Assembly (NCBI RefSeq): GCF_024181725.1
Contig: NZ_CP028908.1
Coordinates: forward strand, 682,001 to 746,000
Length of the DNA stretch: 64,000 nucleotides
Direction: 5' to 3'
From: Bradyrhizobium sp. WD16
Lineage (GTDB): Bacteria; Pseudomonadota; Alphaproteobacteria; Rhizobiales; Xanthobacteraceae
Positions 27,989 through 38,330 of the stretch are shown here, one piece after another. Position numbers and translations under genes: made by a program. The notes under the pieces are model-generated. The model had not been told where the DNA came from. It searched no databases and saw only the letters and a program-made list of their open reading frames with translations. How positions within the stretch are numbered: position 1 is the first letter of the stretch; every line of letters starts with the position of its first letter.

Positions 27989-28636
27989 TCAAATCGCAGC
28001 GAGTGCATCCGAGAGGCCGTCGAGGGGTGCGCGAAGAGCGACCTTGACCGGCGGCCCCTGTGCGGGCGTGCCGACATAGGAAATCTCGGCCACCGCCTTC
28101 TTGCCGACATAACCGCGCATGCGGGGGCCAACCGGCAGATAGGCGATGCAGACCGTCTCGTTGCAGCCGCTGACGCTGACCTGAACCGGGGCCTGCCCAT
28201 CGTCGAAGGACAGCTCGATCGTATTGCCCGCGCCGACGGTCGGCGGCGCGCGCAGGATCATCAAGGGATCGCCGGCCTGCGTTGCGGCCAGCGACCAACT
28301 GAACGCGGCCGCCCCTGCGGCATCGACGATGGTTTGCGAGACATTGCAGACCCGCTTCTTCACCTTCAGATTTTCGTCGCAGATCAGCGTCCAGTTGCGG
28401 AACGGCTGGATCATGCGGCGATACTGGCCGAGCGGCACGTCGGCGGGCAGCGAGACCTCCGATGGCTTGATGCTATAGCCCGGCGTCAGGCTGTAGCTCG
28501 GGGCCGCCAAGGCCGCCTGCACCGCCGGCGCAGGCTTTTTCTTAACCTGTCCGGCGGCGGCGGCACCACCGGACAGGCACGCAACGATCAGGAGAGCCAG
28601 CGTACAGGGGGGGCGGATCCCGATCGTCGCGAACAT
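27989..28636 (-). CDS. Invasion-associated locus B (IalB) family protein
   Basis: The 215-residue protein has a signal peptide (to about residue 28), then a domain with WTLICDENLKVKKRVCNVSQ and GCNETVCIAYLPVGPRM, the paired Cys pattern of the IalB family. Family members are periplasmic or surface proteins first linked to host-cell invasion in Bartonella and common in free-living Hyphomicrobiales. The gene begins 13 bases after the adhesin stop and is probably cotranscribed with it. Confidence 0.85.
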   Translation of the reverse strand: MFATIGIRPPCTLALLIVACLSGGAAAAGQVKKKPAPAVQAALAAPSYSLTPGYSIKPSEVSLPADVPLGQYRRMIQPFRNWTLICDENLKVKKRVCNVSQTIVDAAGAAAFSWSLAATQAGDPLMILRAPPTVGAGNTIELSFDDGQAPVQVSVSGCNETVCIAYLPVGPRMRGYVGKKAVAEISYVGTPAQGPPVKVALRAPLDGLSDALAAI

Positions 28637-28649
28637 AGGCGAATACCGA

Positions 28650-31600
28650 TCAGTTGAAGGTGTAGCTGAGGCCGCCGGCTACACCCCACTGACCGCCCGA
28701 CGTCGTCGCTGAAGCATTGACGCGCACCAGCTGACTCTCGCTGGTGTAACCGAGCCCCATCGCGAAGGCGCCTTCGCCGCGCCACGCGCCGCCGCCGACC
28801 GCCGCACTCACCTTGCCGGGACGATCGTCATAGCGCAGCGAGGATGCCGCCAGGCCGACCGCCGCGGCCTGGCGCGCCTCCGTGCGAACATCTCCGATCG
28901 CGTTGCTCAACATTCCGAACTTCTGATCGGTGTAGTTATTGGCAGCACCCAGCGTCTCCGCCGACTTCTGATCGGTGTAGGAGTTCGCCGTCGATATCGC
29001 ATAGGTCGTCCGGGTGTCGGTGTAGGTGTTCGCGCTCGCCAGCGTCGTCGCGGCGGTATCCTTCAATTGCTTGACGTTCACCGCATCGGAATTGGCGACA
29101 CCCGCCGCGACGTTGGAGATCAGCACCGGCGCACCTGGATCTCCGCCCTGAAGGGTGACGCTGTTCTTCTTGCTGCCATCTGCATTGGTGTCGTACTGGA
29201 CCGCGTTCTTGCTGGCGGCTGTGGCGGAGCTGATGGCGGAACCGAGGCTATCGACCGCCTGGTTGGTCGCATAGAGCTGCGAGCCGTTGACGGCATCCGT
29301 CGATGTGGAGCTCAATCGGCCGGCGGCGACATTGGTGAGTGTCCGCTCGGCGCCCACATTACCGACCGAGACAGTGCTCGTCGCGTTGGTGCCGGCGAAT
29401 TTATAGGCCGTACCATTGACCGTCGCACCGGCCGTATTGACCACTGCCGCCGTCGTCGATCCGGAACCGAGAGCGACATCACCGGCATTGGCGCTCGCCT
29501 TGGCACCCTGGCCGAGTGCGACCGCATTGGCCGTGCTCGCCGAGGCGCCATTGCCCGCGGCGAGGCTGCTTGCGCCCGAGGCGACGGCCTTCGGGCCGAC
29601 CGCCACACTGTCGGTCCCGATGGCCTGACTGTCGGCGGCCGTCGAGTTGGCATGGAAGTATTTGATACCACCGCCATTGCTGATGTTGGAGATCTGGTTC
29701 GTCAGGTTGGTCACATTGCTGTTCGTCGCGAACAGCTGCGAGCCGTTGACCGCGTCGGTCGAGGTCGCCGACAGCGCCCCCTCCTTGACGTTGGTCAAGG
29801 CCACAGGCGACGTCGCGCCGACCCCGCCGAGCGTCACGCTGGTCTTGCCGGCGTTGTCGTACTGCACCGAGTTGTTCGCCAGCGTCCCGATCGCGCCAAT
29901 GGCCTGATTGGTGGCATAGAGTTCGGACCCGTTGACCGCATCCGTCGAGGTGGCCGAGATCCGCCCCGCCGCGACATTGGTGATCTGGCGCTCGGTGCCG
30001 ACGCCGCCGACGCTGACGACGCTGGTCGGCGAGATGCCGGCGAAGGTGTAGGTCGTGCCGTTGATCACCGTGCTCGCGGTCGGGTTCGCAGCCGCGGTCA
30101 CGCTGCCGGCCCCGAGCGCGACATCATTGGCGTTGTTGGCGGTCGCGCCGAAGCCGATCGCGGTCGAACCGGTTCCCGTCGCGACGGCATTGACGCCCGC
30201 CGCCAGGGCGTTGGTGCCGGTGGCGCCGTCGTTGTTGAAGTTGCCGCTCGCAGTACCGCCGTCGTTGACGCTGTAATAGTGGGTCCTGACGGCGGTGACC
30301 GCGGTGGTCATCTGCGACAGGTTCACCGCATCGGTCCCGGCAGTGCCCGGCGCGACGTTGGTGATCCTGGTGCCGCCGGCGTCGATGCCGGTCGAGGTGA
30401 CGCTCGGCCCGCCGACGATGGTCAGGCCGCTGCTGTTCATGGTGGTGTTGCCGGTCGTCACCGAGGTGAAGGTCGGCGTCATGCTGGTGGCGATCTGGAT
30501 CTCGGCGCCGTTCTGGGTCACCGCGATGTTGTTGCCGGCGGTGAAGGTCGCGGTCGCTCCCGGCGCGATGTTACGCACCGTGGTGCCGGTCGCCGTGCCG
30601 GTGCCGGTCGCCTTGGTGGTGACATTCCAGCCGGCGCCGGCGAGCTGCTGCACCGCATAGAGCTCGCTGCCGTTGATCGCATCGGTCGAGGTCGCGCTGA
30701 TCCGGCCGGCCGCGACGTTGGTGATCTGGCGCTCGGTGCCGACGCCGCCGACGCTGACGACGCTGGTCGGCGCGGCCCCGGCGAAATTATAGGTCGTGCC
30801 GTTGACCGTCATGCTCGCGGTCGGGTTCGGCGCCGCGGTCACGCTGTTCGAGCCCAGTGCGACATCGCCCGCATTGTTGGCGGTCGCGCCGAGGCCGAGG
30901 GCGGTCGAACCGGCGCCGAGCGCCGATGCGGCCACGCCCGCCGCCAGCGAGTTGGTGCCGGTGGCGCCGTTGTTGGTGTAGTTCGCCTGCTGGGTGCCGC
31001 CGTCGTTGACGCTGTAATAATGGGTCTGGACGCCCGTGACCGCGGTGTTCAACTGCGAGACGTTGACGCCATCGGTTCCGGCGGTGCCCGCCGCCACATT
31101 GGTGATCTTGGTGCCGCCGGCGTTGATGCCGGTCGAGGTGACGCTCGGCCCGCCGGTGATGGTCAGGCCGGTGTTGTCGATCTTGGTGTTGCCGGTGGTC
31201 ACCGAGGTGAAGCTCGGCGTCATGCTGGTGGCGATCTGCACCTCGGCGCCGTTCTGGGTCACCGCGATGTTGTTGCCGGCGGTGAAGGTCGCGGTCGCTC
31301 CCGGCGCGATGTTCTGCACCGTGGTGCCGGTCGCCGTGCCGGTGCCGGTCGCCTTGGTGGTGACATTCCAGCCGGCGCCGGCGAGCTGCTGCACCGAATA
31401 GAGCTGGGCGCCGTTGATCGCGTCGGTCGAGGTCGAGGTCACCGCGCCCTGCGCCAGGTTGGTGATCCTGGTGCCGCCGGTGACGCCGCCGTCGGTGCTG
31501 ACCGGCCCCGCCAAGGTCGAGCTGCCGTAATTGACGGTGCCGTCCGGATTGAGGTTGTACTTGACCGCCCGGTCACCGACCGCGGTGACCGCCTGGTTGG

Positions 31601-34600
31601 TGGCGTAGAGCTGCGAGCCGTTGATGGCGTCGGTCGAGGTCGAGGTCAGTCGGCCGGCCGCGACATTGGCGATCTGGCGCTCAGTGCCGACACCGCCGAC
31701 GCTGACGACGCTGGTCGGCGAGGTGCCGGCGAAATTATAGGTCGTGCCGTTGATCACCGTGCTCGCGGTCGGATTGGCCGCCGCGGTCACGCTGTTCGAG
31801 CCGAGTGCGACATCGTTGGCGTTGTTGGCGGTCGCGCCGAGGCCGAGGGCGGTCGAACCGGTGCCGAGCGCCGATGCGGCGACGCCCGCCGCCAGCGAAT
31901 TGGTGCCGGTGGCGCCGTTGTTGGTGTAGTTCGCCTGCTGGGTGCCGCCGTCGTTGACGCTGTAATAATGGGTCTGGACGCCCGTGACCGCGGTGTTCAA
32001 CTGCGAGACGTTGACGCCATCGGTTCCGGCGGTGCCCGGCGCCAGGTTGGTGATCTTGGTGCCGCCGGCGTTGATGCCCGTCGTGGTGATGCTCGGCCCG
32101 CCGGTGATGGTCAGGCCGGTGTTGTCGATCTTGGTGTTGCCGGTCGTCACCGAGGTGAAGCTCGGCGTCATGCTGGTGGCGATCTGCACCTCGGCGCCAT
32201 TCTGGGTCACCGCGATGTTGTTGCCGGCGGTGAAGGTCGCGGTCGCCCCCGGCGCGATGTTCTGCACCGTGGTGCCGGTCGCCGTGCCGGTGCCGGTCGC
32301 CTTGGTGGTGACATTCCAGCCGGCGCCGGCGAGCTGCTGCACCGCATAGAGCTCGCTGCCGTTGATCGCATCGGTCGAGGTCGCGCTGATCCGGCCGGCG
32401 GCGACATTGGTGATCTGGCGCTCGGTGCCGACGCCGCCGACGCTGACGACGCTGGTCGGCGCGGCCCCGGCGAAGTTGTAGGTCGTGCCGTTGATCACCG
32501 TGCTCGCGGTCGGGTTGGCCGCCGCGGTCACGCTGTTCGAGCCGAGGGCGACATCGCCCGCATTGTTGGCGGTCGCGCCGAGGCCGAGGGCGGCCGAACC
32601 GGTGCCCGCGGCCGCCGCGGCGACGCCCGCCGCCAGCGAATTGGTGCCGGTGGCGCCGTTGTTGGTGTAGTTGGCCTGCTGGGTGCCGCCGTCGTTGACG
32701 CTGTAATAATGGGTCTGGACGCCCGTGACCGCGGTGTTCAACTGCGAGACGTTGACGCCATCGGTTCCGGCGGTGCCCGCCGCAACATTGGTGATCTTGG
32801 TGCTGCCGGCGTTGATGCCCGCCGTGGTGACGCTCGGCCCGCCGGTGATGGTCAGGCCGGTATTGTCGATCTTGGTGTTGCCGGTCGTCACCGAGGTGAA
32901 GTTCGGCGTCATGCTGGTGGCGATCTGCACCTCGGCGCCGTTCTGGGTCACCGCGATGTTGTTGCCGGCGGTGACGGTCGCGGTCGCTCCCGGCGCGATG
33001 TTCTGCACCGTGGTGCCGGTCGCCGTGCCGGTGCCGGTCGCCTTGGTGGTGACATTCCAGCCGGCGCCGGCGAGCTGCTGCACCCCATAGAGCTCGCTGC
33101 CGTTGATCGCATCGGTCGAGGTCGCGCTGATCCGGCCGGCGGCCACATTGGTGATCTGGCGCTCGGTGCCGACGCCGCCGACGCTGACGACGCTGGTCGG
33201 CGCCGTGCCGGCGAAATTGTAGGTCGTGCCGTTGACCGTCATGCTCGCGGTCGGGTTGGCCGCCGCCGTCACGCTGCCGGAGCCGAGGGCGACATCGCCG
33301 ACGCTCGTGTTGGCAGTGGCCCCCGAACCCAGCGCGAGGCTGTTGCCGCGGCCGGCGGTGGCCGTATCGCCCATGGCGATCGATCCGGCCTGGGCCGCCC
33401 GGCTCAGATAGCCCAGCGCCACCGAACCCTGCCCGACGGCAAAGTTCTGAAAACCGATACCAACCGCGCCCGACGCGGCGGTGCCGGGGGTGCCGGTGGC
33501 CTGGCCGCCGCCGCCCACCATGTTGCCCCAGCCGATCGAGGTGGAGCCGTCCCCGGTTGCCGTACTGTTCGAGCCCTGGGCGACGGAACCGTGCCCGGTC
33601 GCCGTGGCCGAAAAGCCGAGCGCAGAGGCGCCAATTCCGTTGGCAAACGCGCCTGGGCCGACGGCAACAGCAGTACCGCCTTGAGCCGTCGCGTTGGTGC
33701 CGATCGCCACCGCATTCGCCGTCTGGGCGCTGGCGGTATTGCCGATCGCCACCGCCGAGGTGCCCGCCGCCGCCGCGGCGACGCCCGCCGCCAGCGAATT
33801 GGTGCCGGTGGCGCCGTTGTTGGTGTAGTTGGCCTGCTGGGTGCCGCCGTCGTTGACGCTGTAATAATGGGTCTGGACGCCCGTGACCGCGGTGTTCAAC
33901 TGCGAGACGTTGACGCCATCGGTTCCGGCGGTGCCCGGCGCCAGGTTGGTGATCTTGGTGCCGGCGGCGTTGATGCCCGTCGTGGTGATGCTCGGCCCGC
34001 CGGTGATGGTCAGGCCGGTATTGTCGATCTTGGTGTTGCCGGTCGTCACCGAGGTGAAGCTCGGCGTCATGCTGGTGGCGATCTGCACCTCGGCGCCGTT
34101 CTGGGTCACCGCGATGTTGTTGCCGGCGGTGACGGTCGCGGTCGCCCCCGGCGCGATGTTCTGCACCGTGGTGCCGGTCGCCGTGCCGGTGCCGGTCGCC
34201 TTGGTGGTGACATTCCAGCCGGCGCCGGCGAGCTGCTGCACCCCATAGAGCTCGCTGCCGTTGATCGCATCGGTCGAGGTCGCGCTGATCCGGCCGGCGG
34301 CCACATTGGTGATCTGGCGCTCGGTGCCGACGCCGCCGACGCTGACGACGCTGGTCGGCGCCGTGCCGGCGAAATTGTAGGTCGTGCCGTTGATCACCGT
34401 GCTCGCGGTCGGGTTGGCCGCCGCCGTCACGCTGCCGGAGCCGAGGGCCACGTCATTCTGGTTGGTCGCGGTCGCGCCCGAACCGAGCGCCACCCCCCTG
34501 GTCGCATTGGCGGCGGCTGTATCGCCGAGGGCGATCGATCCCGCTGCCGCCGCGTTCGAGCTGTTGCCCAGCGCCACCGACCCCTGGCCTGAGGCCGAGT

Positions 34601-37600
34601 TCGCATTGCCCAATGCGACAGCGCCCTGGCCACTCGAGGAATTATTGGCGCCCATGGCGACGGCGCCGGTGCCGGTCGCGGTGTTGGGATCGCCGATCGC
34701 CACCGCGCCCGCGCCGTTGGCGATGTTGCCGGCACCGATCGAGACCGCCGCACCGCCCAGCGCCGAGGCATTGGTGCCGATCGCCACCGCATTCGCCGTC
34801 TGGGCGCTGGCGGTATTGCCGATCGCCACCGCCGAGGTGCCCGCCGCCGCCGCGGCGACGCCCGCCGCCAGCGAGTTGTTGCCGGTGGCGCCGTTGTTGG
34901 TGTAGTTCGCCTGCTGGGTGCCGCCGTCGTTGACGCTGTAGTAATGGGTCTGGCCCCCCGTCACCGCCGTCGTCATCTGCGACAGGTTGACCGCGTCGGT
35001 CGGATTGGTGCCCGCCGCGACATTGGTGATCTTGGTGCCGCCGGCGTTGATGCCGGTCGAGGTGACGCTCGGCCCGCCGGTGATGGTCAGGCCGGTATTG
35101 TCGATCTTGGTGTTGCCGGTCGTCACCGAGGTGAAGCTCGGCGTCATGCTGGTGGCGATCTGCACCTCGGCGCCGTTCTGGGTCACCGCGATGTTGTTGC
35201 CGGCGGTGACGGTCGCGGTCGCTCCCGGCGCGATGTTCTGCACCGTGGTGCCGGTCGCCGTGCCGGTGCCGGTCGCCTTGGTGGTGACGTTCCAGCCGGA
35301 GCCGGCGAGCTGCTGCACCCCATAGAGCTCGCTGCCGTTGATCGCATCGGTCGAGGTCGCGCTGATCCGGCCGGCGGCGACATTGGTGATCTGGCGCTCG
35401 GTGCCGACGCCGCCGACGCTGACGACGCTGGTCGGCGTCGTGCCGGCGAAATTATAGGTCGTGCCGTTGACCGTCATGCTCGCGGTCGGGTTCGGCGCCG
35501 CCGTCACGCTGCCGGCCCCGAGGGCGACATCATTCAGGTTGGTCGCGGTCGCTCCCGAGCCCAACGCCACCGAGGAGTTACCCGCAGCGGAGGCGCCAAC
35601 CCCGAAAGCCGCTGAATTGTTACCTGAGGCCGTGGCGGCGTTGCCGATTGCCGTCGCAGCCACGCCAGAAGCATTTGAACTCGCGCCGAGGGCGCTCGCG
35701 TTCCCGCCGCTAGCAGCCGCAAATTGTCCAATCGCCACTGCATCTCCAGCACTGGCGTTCGCACTTGTTCCGATCGCCGTTGACTGTATGCCGGTTGCCT
35801 TGGCGAGAGCGCCGATCGCCAAGGCTTGGTTCTGGGTTGCCTGGGCGCTTATTCCCAATGCAACCGCACTACCCCCGGAGGAGATCGCGTTTGTGCCCTG
35901 CGCAATTGAGGAGCCACCTGTCGCCGTGGCGCCCTTGCCGATCGCGACATCACTGGCGCCCGTCGCCGATGCGGCGACGCCCGCCGCCAGCGAATTGGTG
36001 CCGGTGGCACCGTTGTTGGTGTAGTTCGCCTGCTGGGTGCCGCCGTCGTTGACGCTGTAATAATGCGTCTGGACGCCGGTGACCGCGGAGGCCATCGAGG
36101 CATAGAGTTGCGAGCCGTTGATGGCGTCGGTCGAGGTCGAGGTGATCCGCCCGGCCGCCACGTTGGTGATCTGGCGCTCCGCGCCGACCGCGCCGACGCT
36201 GACGACGCTGGTCGGCGCGGCCCCGGCGAAATTGTAGGTCGTGCCGTTGATCACCGTGCTCGCGGTCGGGTTCGGCGCCGCCGTCACGCTGCCGGAACCG
36301 AGGGCGACATCCTTGGCGTTGGTCGCCGAGGCGCCCGAGCCCAGCGCGAGGCTGTTGGTGGCATTGGCGGCGGCGGCGTCGCCCATGGCGATCGAGCCGG
36401 CCTGCAGCGCCTTGCTCTGGTTGCCGAGCGCCACCGAGCCCTGGCCGACCACCGTGTTGGAGAAGCCGATGCCGACGGCGCCCTGCGCCGCCGTGCCGGC
36501 GGTGCTGACCGCCTGGCCGCCGCCGCCGACCATGTTGTTGTTGCCGATGGCGGTGGTGCCGTCGCCGGTCCCGGTGTTGTTGAAACCCTGGGCGACGGCG
36601 CCGGTGCCGGTCGCCGTGTTGGGATCGCCGATCGCCACGGCACCGTTGCCGTTGGCGACGTTGCCGTTGCCGATCGACACCGAGGCGCCGCCGATCGCCG
36701 AGGCTTTGGTGCCGACCGCCACCGCATTGGCGGTCTGGGCGTTGGCGGTGTCGCCGATCGCGACGGCCGACGGCCCGCCCACATTCGCGGCGTTGCCGAC
36801 GGCGACGGCCTTGGTCGCACCGGCGGCGACCGTCGCCCCGTTGCCGATCGCCATTGAACTGGTCGACAGGCTACCGGACGCCCCATTGACCTTTGCGCCG
36901 TTGCCAAGTGCGATGGCGTTCGCTGCGTAGGTCACAGCGGCGCCATTGCCCTGGGCTATCGATGCGGCGGAATTGGCGTCCACGGACGCGCCTGGGCCAA
37001 TCGCCACACTATCCGTTCCACCGGCCTGGCTCGCCGGACCAGTCGAATTGGCCCGGAAGTATTTCGTATAGTAATAGAGTTGACCACCATTGACAGCATA
37101 AGTGCTTGTTGGGCTCAACGCTGGAGATGCGACACCGGAGATAACTACGCCGGAAGCGTTCGTAATCGCATCGGTTCCGTTCGTCATAAGTACGTAGTTC
37201 GCCGCCGATCCGCCCGGGGTCATTGATATGGTGGCAGTGGTGTTGTCAGTGACAATACTTGTTCCGTTGGCCGTAGCTCCGTTCGCATAAATCGTCGCAT
37301 AAGCGTCATTTACCGACCCGACTGGACTATAAAAAGCGCAGTGGGCGCCAGGCGCATAATAGCCGCTGGTTGTGCCAGCATTATCCATTAGAATGAAGGA
37401 GGCCGAATTGGCCACGGACGAGCAGGCAACTGCTCCGGCCGCTATAGCCGGTTCCGCGAAGATCAGGCCGCCGAGAACCGAACTTGCGACAAGCGCCCCG
37501 ATCGTCGCAACAAGATCGCTTTGCGAGCCTCTGCTCCGATTCAAATCAACGCTGATTGACGACCTAAGCGACACGCCCGCAACCCGCGCCCCGCGCAGCC

Positions 37601-37775
37601 CCAGCGCGCCGAGCCCGAGGTTCTTGCGGCGGATACCGAGCATCCGGTGCGCGATTCGCAGGATGGCCATCACCCGTCGCCGCAGCGCGCGGCTGCCGTC
37701 CTCGCCGCCGTCAACCCAGTTGTTGACGAAGCCGGTCCTGGTGCGACGCCCGGCCTGGTTTGAATGTGGATTCAT
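28650..37775 (-). CDS. Giant trimeric autotransporter adhesin (YadA/BadA-like, 3041 residues)
   Basis: The ATG at 37775 has AGGAG eight bases upstream; the frame runs further upstream without support. An extended basic signal region of about 110 residues, with hydrophobic core LVATIGALVASSVLGGLIF and cleavage near AIAAGA, is followed by YadA-head repeats (AVAIGNTASAQTANAVAIGT type), many neck motifs (SATSTDAINGSELYG type), and seven copies of a HYYSVNDGGT-containing stalk module. The C-terminal about 70 residues (GLAASSLRYDDRPGKVSAAV to GGLSYTFN) form the outer-membrane anchor of a type Vc secretion system. The last residue is Asn after Phe, not the usual terminal aromatic. Internal modules are highly similar at DNA level. 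It probably mediates attachment to surfaces or hosts. Confidence 0.93.
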   Translation of the reverse strand: MNPHSNQAGRRTRTGFVNNWVDGGEDGSRALRRRVMAILRIAHRMLGIRRKNLGLGALGLRGARVAGVSLRSSISVDLNRSRGSQSDLVATIGALVASSVLGGLIFAEPAIAAGAVACSSVANSASFILMDNAGTTSGYYAPGAHCAFYSPVGSVNDAYATIYANGATANGTSIVTDNTTATISMTPGGSAANYVLMTNGTDAITNASGVVISGVASPALSPTSTYAVNGGQLYYYTKYFRANSTGPASQAGGTDSVAIGPGASVDANSAASIAQGNGAAVTYAANAIALGNGAKVNGASGSLSTSSMAIGNGATVAAGATKAVAVGNAANVGGPSAVAIGDTANAQTANAVAVGTKASAIGGASVSIGNGNVANGNGAVAIGDPNTATGTGAVAQGFNNTGTGDGTTAIGNNNMVGGGGQAVSTAGTAAQGAVGIGFSNTVVGQGSVALGNQSKALQAGSIAMGDAAAANATNSLALGSGASATNAKDVALGSGSVTAAPNPTASTVINGTTYNFAGAAPTSVVSVGAVGAERQITNVAAGRITSTSTDAINGSQLYASMASAVTGVQTHYYSVNDGGTQQANYTNNGATGTNSLAAGVAASATGASDVAIGKGATATGGSSIAQGTNAISSGGSAVALGISAQATQNQALAIGALAKATGIQSTAIGTSANASAGDAVAIGQFAAASGGNASALGASSNASGVAATAIGNAATASGNNSAAFGVGASAAGNSSVALGSGATATNLNDVALGAGSVTAAPNPTASMTVNGTTYNFAGTTPTSVVSVGGVGTERQITNVAAGRISATSTDAINGSELYGVQQLAGSGWNVTTKATGTGTATGTTVQNIAPGATATVTAGNNIAVTQNGAEVQIATSMTPSFTSVTTGNTKIDNTGLTITGGPSVTSTGINAGGTKITNVAAGTNPTDAVNLSQMTTAVTGGQTHYYSVNDGGTQQANYTNNGATGNNSLAAGVAAAAAGTSAVAIGNTASAQTANAVAIGTNASALGGAAVSIGAGNIANGAGAVAIGDPNTATGTGAVAMGANNSSSGQGAVALGNANSASGQGSVALGNSSNAAAAGSIALGDTAAANATRGVALGSGATATNQNDVALGSGSVTAAANPTASTVINGTTYNFAGTAPTSVVSVGGVGTERQITNVAAGRISATSTDAINGSELYGVQQLAGAGWNVTTKATGTGTATGTTVQNIAPGATATVTAGNNIAVTQNGAEVQIATSMTPSFTSVTTGNTKIDNTGLTITGGPSITTTGINAAGTKITNLAPGTAGTDGVNVSQLNTAVTGVQTHYYSVNDGGTQQANYTNNGATGTNSLAAGVAAAAAGTSAVAIGNTASAQTANAVAIGTNATAQGGTAVAVGPGAFANGIGASALGFSATATGHGSVAQGSNSTATGDGSTSIGWGNMVGGGGQATGTPGTAASGAVGIGFQNFAVGQGSVALGYLSRAAQAGSIAMGDTATAGRGNSLALGSGATANTSVGDVALGSGSVTAAANPTASMTVNGTTYNFAGTAPTSVVSVGGVGTERQITNVAAGRISATSTDAINGSELYGVQQLAGAGWNVTTKATGTGTATGTTVQNIAPGATATVTAGNNIAVTQNGAEVQIATSMTPNFTSVTTGNTKIDNTGLTITGGPSVTTAGINAGSTKITNVAAGTAGTDGVNVSQLNTAVTGVQTHYYSVNDGGTQQANYTNNGATGTNSLAAGVAAAAAGTGSAALGLGATANNAGDVALGSNSVTAAANPTASTVINGTTYNFAGAAPTSVVSVGGVGTERQITNVAAGRISATSTDAINGSELYAVQQLAGAGWNVTTKATGTGTATGTTVQNIAPGATATFTAGNNIAVTQNGAEVQIATSMTPSFTSVTTGNTKIDNTGLTITGGPSITTTGINAGGTKITNLAPGTAGTDGVNVSQLNTAVTGVQTHYYSVNDGGTQQANYTNNGATGTNSLAAGVAASALGTGSTALGLGATANNANDVALGSNSVTAAANPTASTVINGTTYNFAGTSPTSVVSVGGVGTERQIANVAAGRLTSTSTDAINGSQLYATNQAVTAVGDRAVKYNLNPDGTVNYGSSTLAGPVSTDGGVTGGTRITNLAQGAVTSTSTDAINGAQLYSVQQLAGAGWNVTTKATGTGTATGTTVQNIAPGATATFTAGNNIAVTQNGAEVQIATSMTPSFTSVTTGNTKIDNTGLTITGGPSVTSTGINAGGTKITNVAAGTAGTDGVNVSQLNTAVTGVQTHYYSVNDGGTQQANYTNNGATGTNSLAAGVAASALGAGSTALGLGATANNAGDVALGSNSVTAAPNPTASMTVNGTTYNFAGAAPTSVVSVGGVGTERQITNVAAGRISATSTDAINGSELYAVQQLAGAGWNVTTKATGTGTATGTTVRNIAPGATATFTAGNNIAVTQNGAEIQIATSMTPTFTSVTTGNTTMNSSGLTIVGGPSVTSTGIDAGGTRITNVAPGTAGTDAVNLSQMTTAVTAVRTHYYSVNDGGTASGNFNNDGATGTNALAAGVNAVATGTGSTAIGFGATANNANDVALGAGSVTAAANPTASTVINGTTYTFAGISPTSVVSVGGVGTERQITNVAAGRISATSTDAVNGSELYATNQAIGAIGTLANNSVQYDNAGKTSVTLGGVGATSPVALTNVKEGALSATSTDAVNGSQLFATNSNVTNLTNQISNISNGGGIKYFHANSTAADSQAIGTDSVAVGPKAVASGASSLAAGNGASASTANAVALGQGAKASANAGDVALGSGSTTAAVVNTAGATVNGTAYKFAGTNATSTVSVGNVGAERTLTNVAAGRLSSTSTDAVNGSQLYATNQAVDSLGSAISSATAASKNAVQYDTNADGSKKNSVTLQGGDPGAPVLISNVAAGVANSDAVNVKQLKDTAATTLASANTYTDTRTTYAISTANSYTDQKSAETLGAANNYTDQKFGMLSNAIGDVRTEARQAAAVGLAASSLRYDDRPGKVSAAVGGGAWRGEGAFAMGLGYTSESQLVRVNASATTSGGQWGVAGGLSYTFN
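30240..36090 (-). repeat. Intragenic DNA repeats encoding adhesin stalk/head modules
   Basis: Nearly identical blocks of several hundred bases recur in this part of the adhesin gene, for example the NGTTYNFAG, VGTERQITNVAAGRIS and GNNIAVTQNGAEVQIATS segments, each present six to eight times with few base changes. Such homogeneity suggests recent duplication or gene conversion and predicts length variation. It also creates the long false reading frames on the other strand. Confidence 0.85.
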
Positions 37776-38330
37776 GGAAGGAGCTCCTGATGATAGCTGA
37801 TGACGGCCTGACCGGTTGGTCCGGCCGGTCCGGTGCTCCAGGGCACTCGCCTCTTGCTCGAAAGAGACAGCCCCGGTGGCGCGCCCATGGCGCGAAGACG
37901 TCAGCGGCCATCCTGGCGGCACTGCGCTTGCCTCGCCTGCAACCCCATGCAGGCGACGATCACTCGGAAACAGTTCTAATCGCTCACTCACGTCCGGCTC
38001 CCCCCGGCTAGCCGCGTCACGATCCGGACAGCGCCCGCATTCTGGTGGCGCTGACCTTTTGATGACCCGGCCATGAGAGACAGCTCGAAGGCTGTTCGTA
38101 TTGCTCAGGCCCGCATCAAGGTTGACCGTCGCCGCACGATCGACACGAAATTGAACAATGTTGCCGCTAATCCGACAGATCGCCGGCGCGACGACATCGC
38201 GACGGGGCCTCGGTGATTCGCTCGGGGTTGACGGCTCGACACCAGACAACCGGCGCTGTCAGGCGCTGTTGTGCTTTCGACCGATCACCACCTGGGGGCG
38301 CCGCAGCGATGGCATGCGAACCTGCGATGA
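37776..38330. other. Upstream region of adhesin gene
   Basis: No gene is accepted here. The adhesin frame continues open upstream of its start to 38249, but composition and the ribosome binding site argue against translation. The adhesin promoter and leader presumably lie in this stretch; no clear -35/-10 was identified. Confidence 0.45.

Noticed and set aside
29067-34592. Plus-strand open frame of 1841 codons opposite the adhesin gene
   Set aside because: It is antisense to the repetitive adhesin gene; its own repeats (RGDARPAGDGQAG types) mirror the adhesin modules and show no domain. It results from codon bias and repetition.
37776-38249. N-terminal extension of the adhesin frame
   Set aside because: No ribosome binding site and no family-like sequence; AGGAG and a long basic signal region support the start at 37775.
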